Part shown: piece after piece, positions 21,754-32,815 of the stretch
How positions within the stretch are numbered: position 1 is the stretch's first letter
How the letters are laid out: the number at the start of each line of letters is the position of its first letter
Assembly: GCA_037447655.1 (NCBI GenBank)
Contig: JBBHKE010002223.1
Span: 1-46,178, forward strand
Direction: 5' to 3'
DNA from: Zygnema cylindricum
Taxonomy: Eukaryota; Streptophyta; Zygnematophyceae; Zygnematales; Zygnemataceae
Length of the DNA: 46,178 bases
Position numbers and translations under genes: made by a program
The notes under the pieces: generated by a model
The model's database searches: none
Told to the model about the DNA's origin: nothing
The model's input: the letters and a program-made list of their open reading frames with translations, nothing else

Positions 21754-22127
21754 ATGTGGACACTTAATAGAATTTGGGGTGTCAACCCTGCCAATAACAT
21801 CAACAATCCACACAACGCTCAGTCTGAACAAGATGAAGAAATGGAAAGGGTTGACGAGGAAATCGCATTTCTGAACGAGGAAGGGAGTGAGGCGGAAGTC
21901 GAAACCTCGGTTGACCCGGCGGCCATTGTGGAAGGGTTTTTTCCGTCCTCGGCCAATTCGAGAGGACGTGTTCCTCATAGGAAAGTTCAACACGTGTTGA
22001 CTAAGGTAACACGGCTGCGAGTTATAAACTGAATGCTGAGGGATTGCGAACAAAACGGGGCGAAAGAACTCATTTTCAAGGACGTTGAGGAAGTTTCCCG
22101 AGCATTTTACCGGAGTCTACAAAACAA
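21754..22127 (+). pseudogene. Decayed coding exon, unknown family (part 1)
   Basis: One frame runs from ATG at 21754 to a donor-like AACAA|GTAAGC at 22127, broken only by a TGA at 22030. It encodes an acidic segment (EEMERVDEEIAFLNEEGSEAE), then DPAAIVEGFFPSS, and after the stop RDCEQNGAKELIFKDVEEVS. The composition is more coding-like than the flanks. I do not recognise the family; a transposon-encoded accessory protein is my best guess from context. The region to 22860 looks like an intron or decayed middle and holds two copies of a CGACGACA-TTG-TGTCGTCG hairpin (22455-22473, 22687-22705). Confidence 0.4.
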
Positions 22128-22893
22128 GTAAGCCATTTTAAACATACCTCATCCCATTTATTAAATGGTTTCGTCGCATCCTTCCTATTTTTTTATTATT
22201 TCCATTCACAATGCGGTGTTTTATTTTATTATTGTTGTGCTTCTAAAGTATTTGTACATTATTATGTTGGACCACCGCCTTTCCTTCTCAATCTACATCT
22301 TAACTTGTCATTGCCTCGTAATTAGTGAGTGTTTTTTTATGTTGTCGGTTGGTATGCACTGTCCTGTTATATTTTGGTATTATTTTCATCGTGTCCTACA
22401 ATTTCCTTGTGGGGACAACGTATTAGTGACGAAGGGTCTTTGTCGCGGTGTATGCGACGACATTGTGTCGTCGGTTCAATGATGGGTACGACAAATTCAT
22501 TGAATGTATGAGGACGCTTGTTTGGTCGAAAGTGCGAATGACGGACGACAGTGGTTCGTCGTTTCGACTAAACCACCGACGACATCAGTTCAGTCAATCC
22601 AACATTGGTATACTCGAATGTAATTCGCGGGCGTCAACGTTGTTTCGTCGATTCACTGTTGGGAAACCCAAATATATTTGAACGCTCGACGACATTGTGT
22701 CGTCGCTTGGATGTCGGTTCTATAAGTTCGCAGGGCAAACGGTTAAATTTTCCGTCGGTGAATAGTTGTCTACGTTTTTACAGCAGCACGATCTAACTAA
22801 AGGTTTGACCAAAACTCCGTCTTTTACGTTATTTTTTTCTCCCTTATTTGTGTATCTACTTTGTTTTTCGGGAAGCAATTGTTTTTTTTCTCT

Positions 22894-24384
22894 ATGGAGG
22901 GCGACCGACGACCATTCAAACGACTTCGCTTTGCCATTCAGCGACGATATCGTCCACGACTAAATGAAATTGAGGTAGGGGGTCATATACCTAGAGGGGA
23001 GAATTTAGTGAGGGAAAGGGAGGCGGTTATAGAACAATTTAGGGAAGAAAGGGAGATATCGTTAGGGGAGGATATTGAAAGTTAACGTGAGGAAGGGGCG
23101 CAACTGGTCAGGGAGAAGGAAATAGAGGGGGCGGAAGAAAGGCAAAGTTTGGACGAGGAGGCGGTTGGGCATGAGATACCCATAGCGGAGGTGGTAGTTC
23201 GAGAGAGGGGGGCAACCGGAGGAGTATTAGGGAATAGGGTTGAACCCGAGGAGGGTGGTGGGGAAAAGGTTAGAATGGAGTTGGTTTTGACAGAGGGGGA
23301 GGAATTGGGTGCCAAAAAAGAGGCGATGGAGGAATCAACGGCAGTGGGGAGGGAAGGGACGAGGACGGAGAGGGTAGTAAGGAGAACTGTGCCGGAAGGG
23401 GGGGTTCCGGATGAAGGGGTTGGAGCCGAGGAAGAAGGTGTCCGCGAAGTAGAAGGGGGTAAGGAAGAAGACGAAGAATACAACCCCTCGGGAACCGCGT
23501 CGGACGAGCCTATAGAGGACGGGGAAGAGCATACGGAAGAGGAGGAAGTGCTGGAAGAAACCGAATCGACACACATTCCAGTGACGAAATACGAGGACGA
23601 TCCGACAACCTCGGATGAGCAATCTTCGGAGAGCTCGGAGAGGCGCATGGAGGAATAATATGGAGACGAAGACGAGGTCGTTGCTTTTCCTCCTTCACCG
23701 AACCGCGAAAGAGTTATCGTGGCGGTACAACCACCTCAAATTCCGGCCGACCATGATGTTCTCGTTCGAGAGGAATAACCCGATTGGTTTTTTCCGCCTC
23801 CCGTCAGAGATGAGGCCATGGATGGCTTCCGACCATCGGCGACCCACTACATCCCGGTCGAGGAGTGGCCGGACTATTGGCGTTATGGGGAGGCTCGGCC
23901 TCTCGTACGGAATTTGAACCCCGTCCCGGAAATTCTAGACATCCCTCCGGATGTCCCCACCCACCCAACATGGTTGTACATCGTATCGTACAACCATGCT
24001 TCAAATTTCCCTTACATTAGGCATTTTCAGCCTAATGATGAACGTTTAACATGGATTGTACATTGACCGATCGGATTCAAAATCAATGTGCCGGAATTAA
24101 TGCGGCACTATTACCCTTGGGATCCACGGTTATTCACCATTCTACGTCGTGCAACTCGTACTCCGGAGCTAAACGAATTTGTAGAGGCTCGAAGTGCGGT
24201 TTTACAACGCGTCCGAAATGTGCAAGTGAGGCGTACGTACCTTTGGGAAATTCCGAGGGTCCCACATGTCGATGAGCCCCCTCCACCGCCAGAATTGGAG
24301 CAATTGAGGAATGAAGTTGAAAATCTCAATCGGCGGGTCGAGGCTCAAGAATTAACGATGAGAGGTTCGTCGCTTAATTATTAA
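22894..24384 (+). pseudogene. Decayed long reading frame, acidic and coiled coil (part 2)
   Basis: A single frame stays open for about 1.5 kb from ATGGAGGGCGACC at 22894 to TAA at 24382, except for in-frame stops at 23083 (TAA), 23656 (TAA), 23776 (TAA) and 24064 (TGA). It encodes an Arg-rich start (RRYRPRLNEIEVGG), a long Glu/Gly-rich acidic stretch (to about 23655), a Pro/Trp/Tyr-rich module (EEWPDYWRYGEARPL, ELMRHYYPWDPRLFTILRRA) and a C-terminal coiled coil (LEQLRNEVENLNRRVEAQEL). GC content is visibly above that of the surroundings. No known domain recognised. Most likely a dead transposon gene; the same frame as part 1 is used. Confidence 0.5.
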
Positions 24385-24532
24385 TTTCACGCGAGAGCTT
24401 GCAAGAATTAAGCGTCGTTGATGCGAGATGATGAAGGTCAATTTCATGGCCTTCATTGTTGGAATTCAAGTATTTTCTAGGTCTAGAGATTGCAAAATAA
24501 AAAGCAAAATAATAGATATTGACAGCCTGCCT

Positions 24533-24593
24533 CTAACTCCTCACTCAAGTCTCCATACTTGTCGCAGTCACTGAAGACTGGGGGAGGAGTTAG
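24533..24593 (+). other. LTR hairpin with conserved loop (LTR 1)
   Basis: Outer stem CTAACTCCTC/GAGGAGTTAG (10 bp perfect), inner stem AGTCT/AGACT, loop containing CTTGTCGCAGTCACTGA (24558-24574). The same loop is found in all five LTR copies of the window while the stem sequences differ. Confidence 0.8.
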
Positions 24594-25274
24594 TCATGGC
24601 TGCCTGTGCTGTCTAGAGAGAGACAAGCAGTTGTTTTATAAGGTTTTCTCTCTAAAAGGAGTTTGACAGAGCCACGATTTGATCCTGGTACCTGCCATGC
24701 GTCAAATCCGCAGTAGCTGGTAACCTTATCCAAATAATCTAAATTATAAAATAGAATATATGTGGTATGATATTTATTTATATAGTTACAGTAAGACTAA
24801 TTCATTTAACGAGAACAATATGCATACTGCATAGAAACAGTTGTGTAAAGTACGACGTACGGTACGGATACGAAATAAATACCGCTCAGTTTGTTTGACG
24901 CCGGAAAAAATACCGTGCAAGTATTTATGACGGCCACGATTGAAATCCAAATTTGATCGGACGGCCGCGAATGATGCCGAGATCGCGGAGTACGTTTTTG
25001 GCGGTTTGCGATCATCGCCACATTGAGTGACACGTGGCAAAACTACATTGGATTGCGGCAACTCCGGGGATTACGGAAACGAATCCGGATATGACACGTG
25101 TCAACATTTTGGCCATGTCGTACTATGGCCGTACATAAAGTACACCGACACCTGTACTTTTCTGTACGACACAGTGTTTTAATTGGTGCCGTACTTCAGT
25201 AGATAGAGTTTTAGAGGGAGATAGGACTTAGAAAAAATTGGCAGATAGGACCCTCTCTCTAAGAGAGCACCTTG

Positions 25275-25283
25275 TATAAATGG
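25275..25283 (+). promoter_or_regulatory. TATA box of LTR 1
   Basis: TATAAATGG, repeated identically at 31762-31770 in LTR 3; LTR 2 has TATTTATGG at 28576. The likely Pol II start is about 30 bp downstream. Confidence 0.6.
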
Positions 25284-25630
25284 CTAATTTTGGGCAGCCA
25301 TAACTATCAATTTACTTGACCATTTTCAGTGATTCTTTTTGCCGCGGACTCAGGGGAGTCCACGCTACACAAGGGTGTTGTCGGTCATTGTTTTTGTTAG
25401 CCAGGTTGGCTGCATTTCTAAGGAAAAGTCAAAGTGGGTGAATGTGTCCATATCTCATATTCTAACTTTGCATTCTGTGGTGGAACTGAGCCACAGAAAG
25501 TGTTATTTCACAGGGGTGAATCTATGTTTGGGTTTTGATTGTCAAGGGGTCAGTCATTTGGATTTGTATCAACTTGGAGTCGGCACTATCTAGATAAGCT
25601 TCTTTTTGGATTTGCTTACCCTGAGGACCA

Positions 25631-27456
25631 ATGGAGGTCTCAGAGTGTCAGGTTATGGGCCCACCATCTAGGGTGCCTATGTTTGATGGAACAGGCTTCA
25701 CTTATTGGGAGTTTACAATGGCGGGATTGCTTTTCGAAAAGCACATATGGGGAAGTGTTTCGAGACAAGTGAGATGTCCGCCACCTGGCTTTGGAGTTGC
25801 TTACTATGGAGATTCATTTGAGGCTGCCCAAAATATCAACCGGAGTTCAGATGCAACGGAAGGTGAAGGGAAAAATCTTTCCGTGGATGGGGAAATAGGG
25901 GAGAAGGAAAAAGGGACACCTATGGTGAGGGGAGCTAGGCTCTTAGCTATGGTACCACATGTAAGGATTAAAACTGAATAAAATGACAGGAAAATATGGG
26001 AATACAAAAACACTATAGCAAAACATCTTATACTTAGATATGTGTCTAAGTCGATAGCTAACACTCTTTTAAGTCTAACCAAGTCTTCAATGATATGGGA
26101 AGCACTAATTCAGATTTATAAGAGTGAGACTATTCTGAGGCAGCAATTAGTAAAACACAAAATAGATGCCTACGTTTATATAGGCGGTAGCATCATAGAG
26201 TTTTGCAATGATATTGCTGCGTTATATGTTGAGCTTACTAGTGCGGGATATGTAGAATCTGAGGAGAGTAAGATTAATACACTACTTATGAAACTCCCAC
26301 ATGAGTACGAAAACATAATTTGTTGTATGCAGGCAATGGATGGCTTGTCATGGACTTAGAGCTTTACCATGGGGATAATTCTTGTGAAGGAAAGCACTTT
26401 GGAGCTTCGTAGGGGAAGGGACAGGGTCAATGCATTTTCAGCTGGTGGTGATTGGCAGAAGCGTGATGAGAGGAACGGCGGTGACAAGCGGAAGCGTGAT
26501 GAGAGGAACGGTGGTGATGAGCGGAAGCGTGATGAGAGGAACGGTGGTGACGAGCTGAAGCGTGATGAGAGAAAGAAAGACAAAGGTAAACCTTATCGGA
26601 ATTTTGGTGGAAAGAGAGGGAGAGGAAAAGAAAGTGTTGCTTTGAAAAAGGGGGTTTGCTTCTTTTGTAGGGAACCGGGTCATTATATGGAGGAATGCTC
26701 TTGTTTGGAAAAACTTAGAAGTTGGAATGTGGATGAGGAGGAAGAAAGGGAAGAGGAGAAAGAGGATGAAGATATTGTAGAGCTTCTCCGGATTAGTAGT
26801 ATGGGGAAGAGAGAAAAGCACACACAAATTCCACGAAAGCAAGTGTGCTTTTGGAGGTATAAGGGAAGTAAAGAGAGAGGAGGTACTTGAGGATGACGAG
26901 GAGTGTAAAGTGTATGACTTAGAAATGAAAAATTCAGATCTAGGATCCATAAGTGAAAACGGGGAAAAATAAAATTAATTAGGATAATTTTATAGGTATT
27001 TTGGAATTAGAAAACTGGTCAGAAAGGGAGACCTCAACGGATTCCGAGGAAAGGGGAGAAGTGAAACTACAAGGGGTTTTTAAAGATAGGGGAGAAGAGA
27101 AATATTTGATTAAAGGTTTAGGGGAGAAGAAATATTTATTGGGAATTAAATTAGAAAGTGACAGTGGAAAGAATTCCATGGGAGAGAGTGAGGGAAGTTC
27201 AAAAAATGGGGTAATTATCATGGATAAAAATATAAGTACAGATGACGTAGATCTTATGAGGGACTTGGTGAGAACACTCGTTTTTGGGAAAATTTGGGAG
27301 GGTAATGGATTTGACATCACTAATGGGAGTGAGGCCACTTATGAAGATGTGCCTGTAAAAGAGTTAACATCTGGGTATGTGATTCAAATTGGGGATGAGG
27401 CTGGCTGTTGGAATTGCAAGCGGAAAATTGAATTTTGCTCGGATGAAAAAGGGTAG
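25631..27456 (+). pseudogene. gag: Copia-type gag, element 1 (broken)
   Basis: Retrotransposon coat protein relic. It opens MEVSECQVMGPPSRVPMFDG with TYWEFTMAGLLFEK, the N-terminal gag pattern of plant copia elements (DUF4219/UBN2 type). A 10-residue array of the RKRDERNGGD type (26455-26575, four units) and a zinc knuckle CFFCREPGHYMEEC (CX2CX4HX4C, about 26658-26699) follow, then a long Glu/Lys-rich tail. Compared with element 2 it has TAA at 25979 and TAG at 26357 (each a single-base change from a sense codon) and a 2-base loss near 26843 that shifts frame. No protease, integrase or RT follows: the frame ends about 220 bp before the next LTR. Confidence 0.85.
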
Positions 27457-27678
27457 GGGTGGTTAAAATCCTTGCTCCAAAAGGCTCAGATTTTTGACAA
27501 GCAAATTAAGATGTGCGATCAACAAGATGCAATGTTTATTTCTGCACATCCAATAAATCTTTTTAAATACGAGGGTATTCTCTTGAAATTTTTATGAGGA
27601 TAAAAGAAAGAGGGAAAAGAAAAAAAAAATTGCCTTTGGTGGGAGGTGAAAGAAAAATAGACTAGAAAATAAGGGGAA

Positions 27679-28650
27679 TGTTCAAATTTAAGTATTTTCT
27701 AGGTCTGTATTTTCCTATGTGTTTAAAAGATAGTATAAAAGGTTTTAAAGTTTCTACTTGGTGCTTGGAAATACTTCTTTCTCTATATACTTGTCGTAGT
27801 CACTGAGAGATAGAAGAAACTCCATGTCTACCCACAGATAGTTAGGGAGACATGCTGGAGGGTTGAGAGGATAGTCTATCAAAATGAAGATGGCCCATAC
27901 CGGATTTGAACATGGGTCTATGATCTACTAATACATTACTATCTTATTTATATAAATGGGCAGATGACTATATAGGGTTTAACTTTAATATAAACATAAA
28001 TCACACAAGGAGAGAGAAAGAGAAATAGTAATGAAGCATTTGGTTTGTGTGACCCCACTAGGATTCTAACCTAATTCCTTTGGAATATAGACGTACGGCG
28101 TAGCCGTGAGCCTTATCCCGTAGGTCTCAATGAAACAATACAAGTATTACATTTGAAACGTATTTATCCGCGGTACTAATCTACATACTCAATATATACG
28201 GATTACGAAACAAAACGACATTGGATTTTAACGGATGTATTCAAATGTCGACTTCGCGATCGACGGCTCGCGAAGGAGCCCGAATTTAGGAGTGGTCTTT
28301 TGGCGGTTTGCTGAGCGTATGTCGGCGGATGACACGTGGCGAGGTGTGATTGGACAGCGGGTATCGAGGAGGGAGCAACTTCGGCTCAAGAACTGACACG
28401 CGTCAACAGAGCGGCCATGCCGTAATATGGCCGTACAAGAAGTACAGCGGTACCTGTACCTTCTTGTACCTTACAGTCTTTTGATTGGATAGGTACACTT
28501 GTAGTAGGCTTAGAGAGGTAGTTTAGGACTTAGTTTATTTTTTGGTTTTTCAGCCTCTCTCTCATAGTGCACTTGTATTTATGGACCAACTTTCGTCAGC
28601 CGTAACTTAATGCTCGGGTGAGCAATTTCAGTGATTCTTTTTGCTGCGAA
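27679..28650 (+). mobile_element. LTR 2 (middle, divergent)
   Basis: Follows a polypurine tract (AAAATAAGGGGAA) and starts TGTTCAAATTTAAGTATTTT. Its upstream part differs widely from LTRs 1 and 3, but it keeps the hairpin loop (CTTGTCGTAGTCACTGA, 27790-27806), antisense tRNA-like motifs (near 27895 and at 28050-28128) and the same leader. The 3' boundary is uncertain. Confidence 0.7.
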
Positions 28651-28931
28651 CTCAAGGGAGTCCAGGCTACACAAGGGTGTAGTTGGTCAGAGTTATTGCC
28701 TGCCAGGGTGGCTGCATTTCTAAGGGAAAGTCAAAGTGGGTCAATGTATCTAAATATCATATTCTAACTTTGCATTCTGTGGTGGAACTGAGCACACAGA
28801 AAGTCTTATTTCACAAGGGTGAAGCTGTAATGGGGTTCTGATTATCAAGGGGTCAATCATTTGGGTTTGTATAAACCTGGAGTAGGCACTATCTAGATTA
28901 GCTTCTTTGGATCTGCGAATTCTGTGTGGCA

Positions 28932-30864
28932 ATGGAGCCAATAGAATTTCAGGTTATGGGCCCACCATCTAGGGTGCCTATGTTCGATGGAACAGACTTC
29001 AATCATTGGGAGTTTACTATGGAGGGATTACTTTTCGAGAAGCACTTATGGGGAATTGTTTCGGGACAAGTGAGATGTCCGCCACTTGGCTTTAGAGGAG
29101 CTTACTATGGAGAATCATCTGTGGCTGCCCAGAATATCAAACGGAGTTTAGATGCAACGGAAGGTGAAGAGAAAAACCTTTCCGTGGATGGGGAAATAGG
29201 GGAGAAGGAAAAATGGGACACATATGGTGAGGGGAGCTAGGCTCTCAGCTTTGGTACCACTTGTAGGGATTAAAACTGAAGAAAATGACAAAAAAATATG
29301 GGAATAAAAAAACACTATAGCAAAAGATCTCATACTTAGATATGTGTCTCAGTCCATAACTATCACTCTTTTAAGTCTAATAAAGTCTTCAGAGATATAG
29401 GAAGAACTAATTCAGATTTATAAGAGTGAGACTATTCGGAGGCAGCAGTTAGTAAAACAGGAAATAGAGGCCTATATTTAGAAAGGCGGTAACATGATAG
29501 AGTTTTGCAATGATATTGTTGCGTTATATGTTGAGTTTGCTAGTGCGGGAAATGTAGAATCTAAGGAGAGAAAGATTAATACACTACTCATGAAACTCCC
29601 AGATGAGTACGAAAACATCATTTGTCGTATGTAGGCAATTGATGGTTCCTTGTGGACTTGGAGCTTTACCATGGGGATAATTCTTGTGAGGGAAAGTACT
29701 TTGGAACTTCGTAGGGGAAGTGACAGGGTGATTGCATTTAGAGTTGGTGGTGATTGGCGGAAGCGTGATGAGAGGAACGGCGGTGATTGGCGGAAGCGTG
29801 ATGAGAGGAACGGTGGTGACAAGCGTAAGTGTGATGAGAGGAAGAAAGACAAAGGTAAACCTTATCGGAACTTTGGTGGAAAGAGAGGGAGAGGAAAAGA
29901 AAGGGGAGCTTTGAAAAAGGGGGTTTGCTTCTTTTGTAGGGAACCGGGTCATTATATGGAGGAATGCCCTTGTTTGGAAAAACTTAGAAGTTGGAATGTG
30001 GATGAGGAGGAAGAAGGGGAAGAGGAGAAAGAGGATGAAGATATTTTAGAGCTTCTCCGGATTAGTAGTATGGGGAAGAGAGAAAAGCACACAGAAATTC
30101 CACGAAGGCAACAGTGTGCTTTTGGAGGTATAAGGGAAGTAAAGAGAGAGGAGGTACTTGAGGATGACGAGGAGTGTAAAGTGTATGACTTAGAAATGAG
30201 AAAGTCAGATCTAGGATCCATAAGTGAAAACGGGAAAGATAAAATTAATGAGGATAATTTTATAGGTATTTTGGAATTAGAAAACTGGTCGGAAAGGGAG
30301 ACCTCAACGGATTCCGAGGAAAGGGGAGAAGTGAAACTAGAAGGGGTTTTTAAAGATAGGGGAGAAGAGAAATATTTGATTAAAGGTTTAGGGGAGAAGA
30401 AATATTTATTGGGAATTAAATTAGAAAGTGATAGTGGAAAGAATTCCATGGGAGAGAGTGAGGGAAGTTCAGAAAATGGGGTAATTATCATGGATAAAAA
30501 TATGAGTACGAAAGATGTAGATCTTATGAGGAACTTAGTGGGGACTAGTGTTTTTTGGGAATATTTGGGGGTGGATGGATTTGACATCACTACTTGGTGT
30601 GATGTCACTTGTGAAGATGTGCCTGTAAAAGGGTTAGCATCTGGGTGTATGTTGCAGATTGGAGATGGGGCTGGCTGTTTGGATCGCAAGAGGGAAATCG
30701 GTTTGTGTGTGGATAAAAAAGTGATGAAGTGGATAAAATCTTTGCTCGGATTTATGAAAAGTGAGATGTTAAATAAAATGTGTGATGCAATAATTATTTC
30801 AGTTCATTTAATGCACTGTGTTAAATACTTAAGTTTTATGAAAGGAAAAGGAAAAAAGAAATAG
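28932..30864 (+). pseudogene. gag: Copia-type gag, element 2 (5' part broken, 3' part open)
   Basis: Same protein as element 1. The first 100 codons (PSRVPMFDGTDFNHWEF..) are open to 29240, then frameshifts and stops run to about 29640. From 29650 the frame is open for 404 codons: three RKRDERNGGD-type repeats, zinc knuckle CFFCREPGHYMEEC (about 29930-29971), an acidic stretch DEEEEGEEEKEDED, then a 250-residue tail with no known domain. It closes 80 bp before the polypurine tract and LTR 3, so there is no room for pol. This matches the TR-GAG class of plant non-autonomous elements (LTRs plus gag only). The conservation of the tail in both copies suggests it was part of the protein, not accidental. 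Confidence 0.85.
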
Positions 30865-30929
30865 AAAAGGAAAAAGGAGAGGGGGTGTTTGTTTACTTGT
30901 TTATGGAAGTTGAAACGAAAATAGACTAG

Positions 30930-30942
30930 AAAATAAGGGGAG
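30930..30942 (+). other. Polypurine tract before LTR 3
   Basis: AAAATAAGGGGAG immediately upstream of TGTTAGAATTC; the equivalent before LTR 2 is at 27666-27678. It would prime plus-strand DNA synthesis in an LTR element. Confidence 0.7.
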
Positions 30943-31830
30943 TGTTAGAATTCAAGTATTTTCTAGGTCTAGAGATTGCAAAATAAAAAGCAAAATAATA
31001 GATATTGACAGCCTGCCTCTAACTCCTCACTTAAGTTTCCATACTTGTCGCAGTCACTGAAGACTGGGGGAGAAGTTAGCCATGGCTGCCTGTGCTGTCT
31101 AGAGAGAGACAAGCAGTTGTTTTATAAGGTTTTCTCTCTAAAAGGAGTTTGACAGAGCCAAGATTTGATCTTGGTACCTGCCATGCGTCAAATCCGCAGT
31201 AGCCAGTAACCTTATCCAAATAGTCTAAATTATATAATAGAATATATGTGGTATGATGTTTATTTATATAGTTACAATAAGACTAATTCATTTAACGAGA
31301 ACAATATGCATACTGCATAGAAACAGTTGTGTAAAGTACAACATACGGTACGGATACGAAATAAATACCGCGCAGTTTGTTTGACGCCGGAAAAAATACC
31401 GCGCAAGTATTTATGACGGCCACGATTGAAATCCAAAATTTGATCAGACGGCCGCGAAGGATGTCGAGATCGCAGAGTACGTTTTTGGCGGTTTGCAATC
31501 ACCGCCACATTAAGTGACACGTGGAAAAACAACATTGGATTGCGGCAACTCAGGGGATTACGGAAACGAATCCGGATATGACACGTGTCAACATTTTGGC
31601 CATGTCGTACAATGGCCGTACATAAAGTACACCGGCACCTGTACTTTTCTGTACGACAAAGTGTTTTAATTGGTGCCGTACTTCAGTAGATAGAGTTTTA
31701 GAGGGAGATAGGACTTAGAAAAATTTGGCAAATAGGACCCTCTCTCTAAGAGAGCACCTTGTATAAATGGCTAACTTTGGGCAGCCATAACTATCAATTT
31801 ACTTGACCATTTTCAGTGATTCTTTTTGCA
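30943..31830 (+). mobile_element. LTR 3, nearly identical to LTR 1
   Basis: TGTTAGAATTCAAGTATTTT then the same sequence as LTR 1 with scattered differences, including the hairpin (31019-31079; one arm mismatch), antisense tRNA-like segment (31155-31213) and TATAAATGG (31762). Confidence 0.78.
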
Positions 31831-32135
31831 GCAGACTCAGGGGAGTCCAGGCTACACAAGGGTGTAGTCGGTCATAGTTTTTGTCTGCCATGGTGGCTGC
31901 ATTTCTAAGGAAAAGTCAAAGTGGGTGAATGTGTCCAAATCTCATATCCTAACTTTGCATTCTGTGGTGGAACTGAGCACACAGAAAGTGTTATTTCACA
32001 GGGGTGAATCTATATTGGGGTTTTGACTGTCAAGGGGTCAGTCACTTGGGTTTATATCAACTTGGAGTCAGCACTATCTAGATTAGCTTCTTTTGGATCT
32101 GCATACTTTGAGGGCCAATGGAGGTCTCAGAGTTT
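31831..32135 (+). pseudogene. Leader and first codons of a third gag unit, truncated
   Basis: Continues the leader shared by elements 1 and 2 and reaches GCCAATGGAGGTCTCAGAGT, the first codons of gag, where it is cut off by an inverted LTR piece. Confidence 0.75.
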
Positions 32136-32432
32136 CAACTATGTCTAGACTTAACGGTTAAGGCTACCGGCTACCGGCAGCTTACCGTCGGGCAAGTACC
32201 AGGATCAAATCCTGGGGAAAACACATATTCTTTTAGTAAATAACCCAACGGTAAATAAACGAATATTTATATTTCCTGTAAACCTCTGGATAGCCTAGGT
32301 AGCCATGGCTCTAGCTTCCTCTCCAACTTCTCAGTGACTGCGACAAGTTTGAGGGTTGAAGAGAGAAGTTAGAGGTAGAGTGCCGCAGCTTCTTTCTATA
32401 TTTCTATTTAGATCTAGAAAATACTTTAAACA
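32136..32432 (-). mobile_element. Inverted LTR fragment 1
   Basis: The right end CTAGAAAATACTTTAAACA is the reverse complement of an LTR start (TGTTTAAAGTATTTTCTAG). The hairpin loop lies at 32331-32347 (complement of CTTGTCGCAGTCACTGA). The left part is a tRNA-like segment in sense orientation (TTAACGGTTAAGGC and GGATCAAATCC, 32152-32212). Left boundary uncertain. Confidence 0.7.
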
Positions 32433-32815
32433 GACCATTAATTTCTACACAACCGTCACAAATTACACCCACATCTATATCCGTCACAATGTAAAGTAAC
32501 GATTTCATTTTTTTACATAGGAATGCTCTGAAAGTAGTACGGAGAATCTTCGCTAAATACAAAGTTACAAGACTAAAGTTTTGGTTACATTGGAAAGTTC
32601 CCTAAATTGCTCAATTATACACAGCCGAACGGCTATCCGCAAAACCGCACATAAATTCTAAATATCCTCGAAATGTTGTGCAAACCCTTGCCCCACCCTC
32701 CTCTTATTTTACTTTGTTGTTTTTTTTTTTGCGAAACAGAACTGAACGTTTTCAGGAAAAAAAACCAAATTGTTTCAAGATAACCTAACCCGACCAAGGG
32801 TTAGGTGCATTGTGT
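32433..32815. other. Unassigned sequence between LTR fragment and hAT-like element
   Basis: AT-rich with a poly-T run; an AACCTAACC/GGGTTAGGT inverted repeat lies at about 32783-32804. No gene. Confidence 0.3.

Larger units (their letters stand above)
24457..25340 (+). mobile_element. LTR 1 of the copia-type gag array
   Basis: Starts TGTTGGAATTCAAGTATTTT and is nearly identical to the repeat at 30943. It holds a hairpin (24533-24593), an antisense tRNA-like segment (24670-24728) and a TATAAATGG box at 25275. The 3' boundary is uncertain because every copy is followed by the same leader; it lies somewhere around 25.3-25.4 kb. Confidence 0.75.

Noticed and set aside
23082-23648. Minus-strand Ser/Pro-rich 188-codon frame
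   Set aside because: Shadow of the Glu/Gly-rich plus-strand relic, which has coding character and a consistent frame with its neighbours.
23969-23998. 11-bp inverted repeat CATGGTTGTAC/GTACAACCATG
   Set aside because: Lies inside the reading-frame relic and is plausible by coding chance; no second copy seen.
32136-32212. A free tRNA or SINE head
   Set aside because: It has A/B-box-like words but no clover-leaf, and the same motif recurs within the LTRs, so it is treated as part of the LTR.
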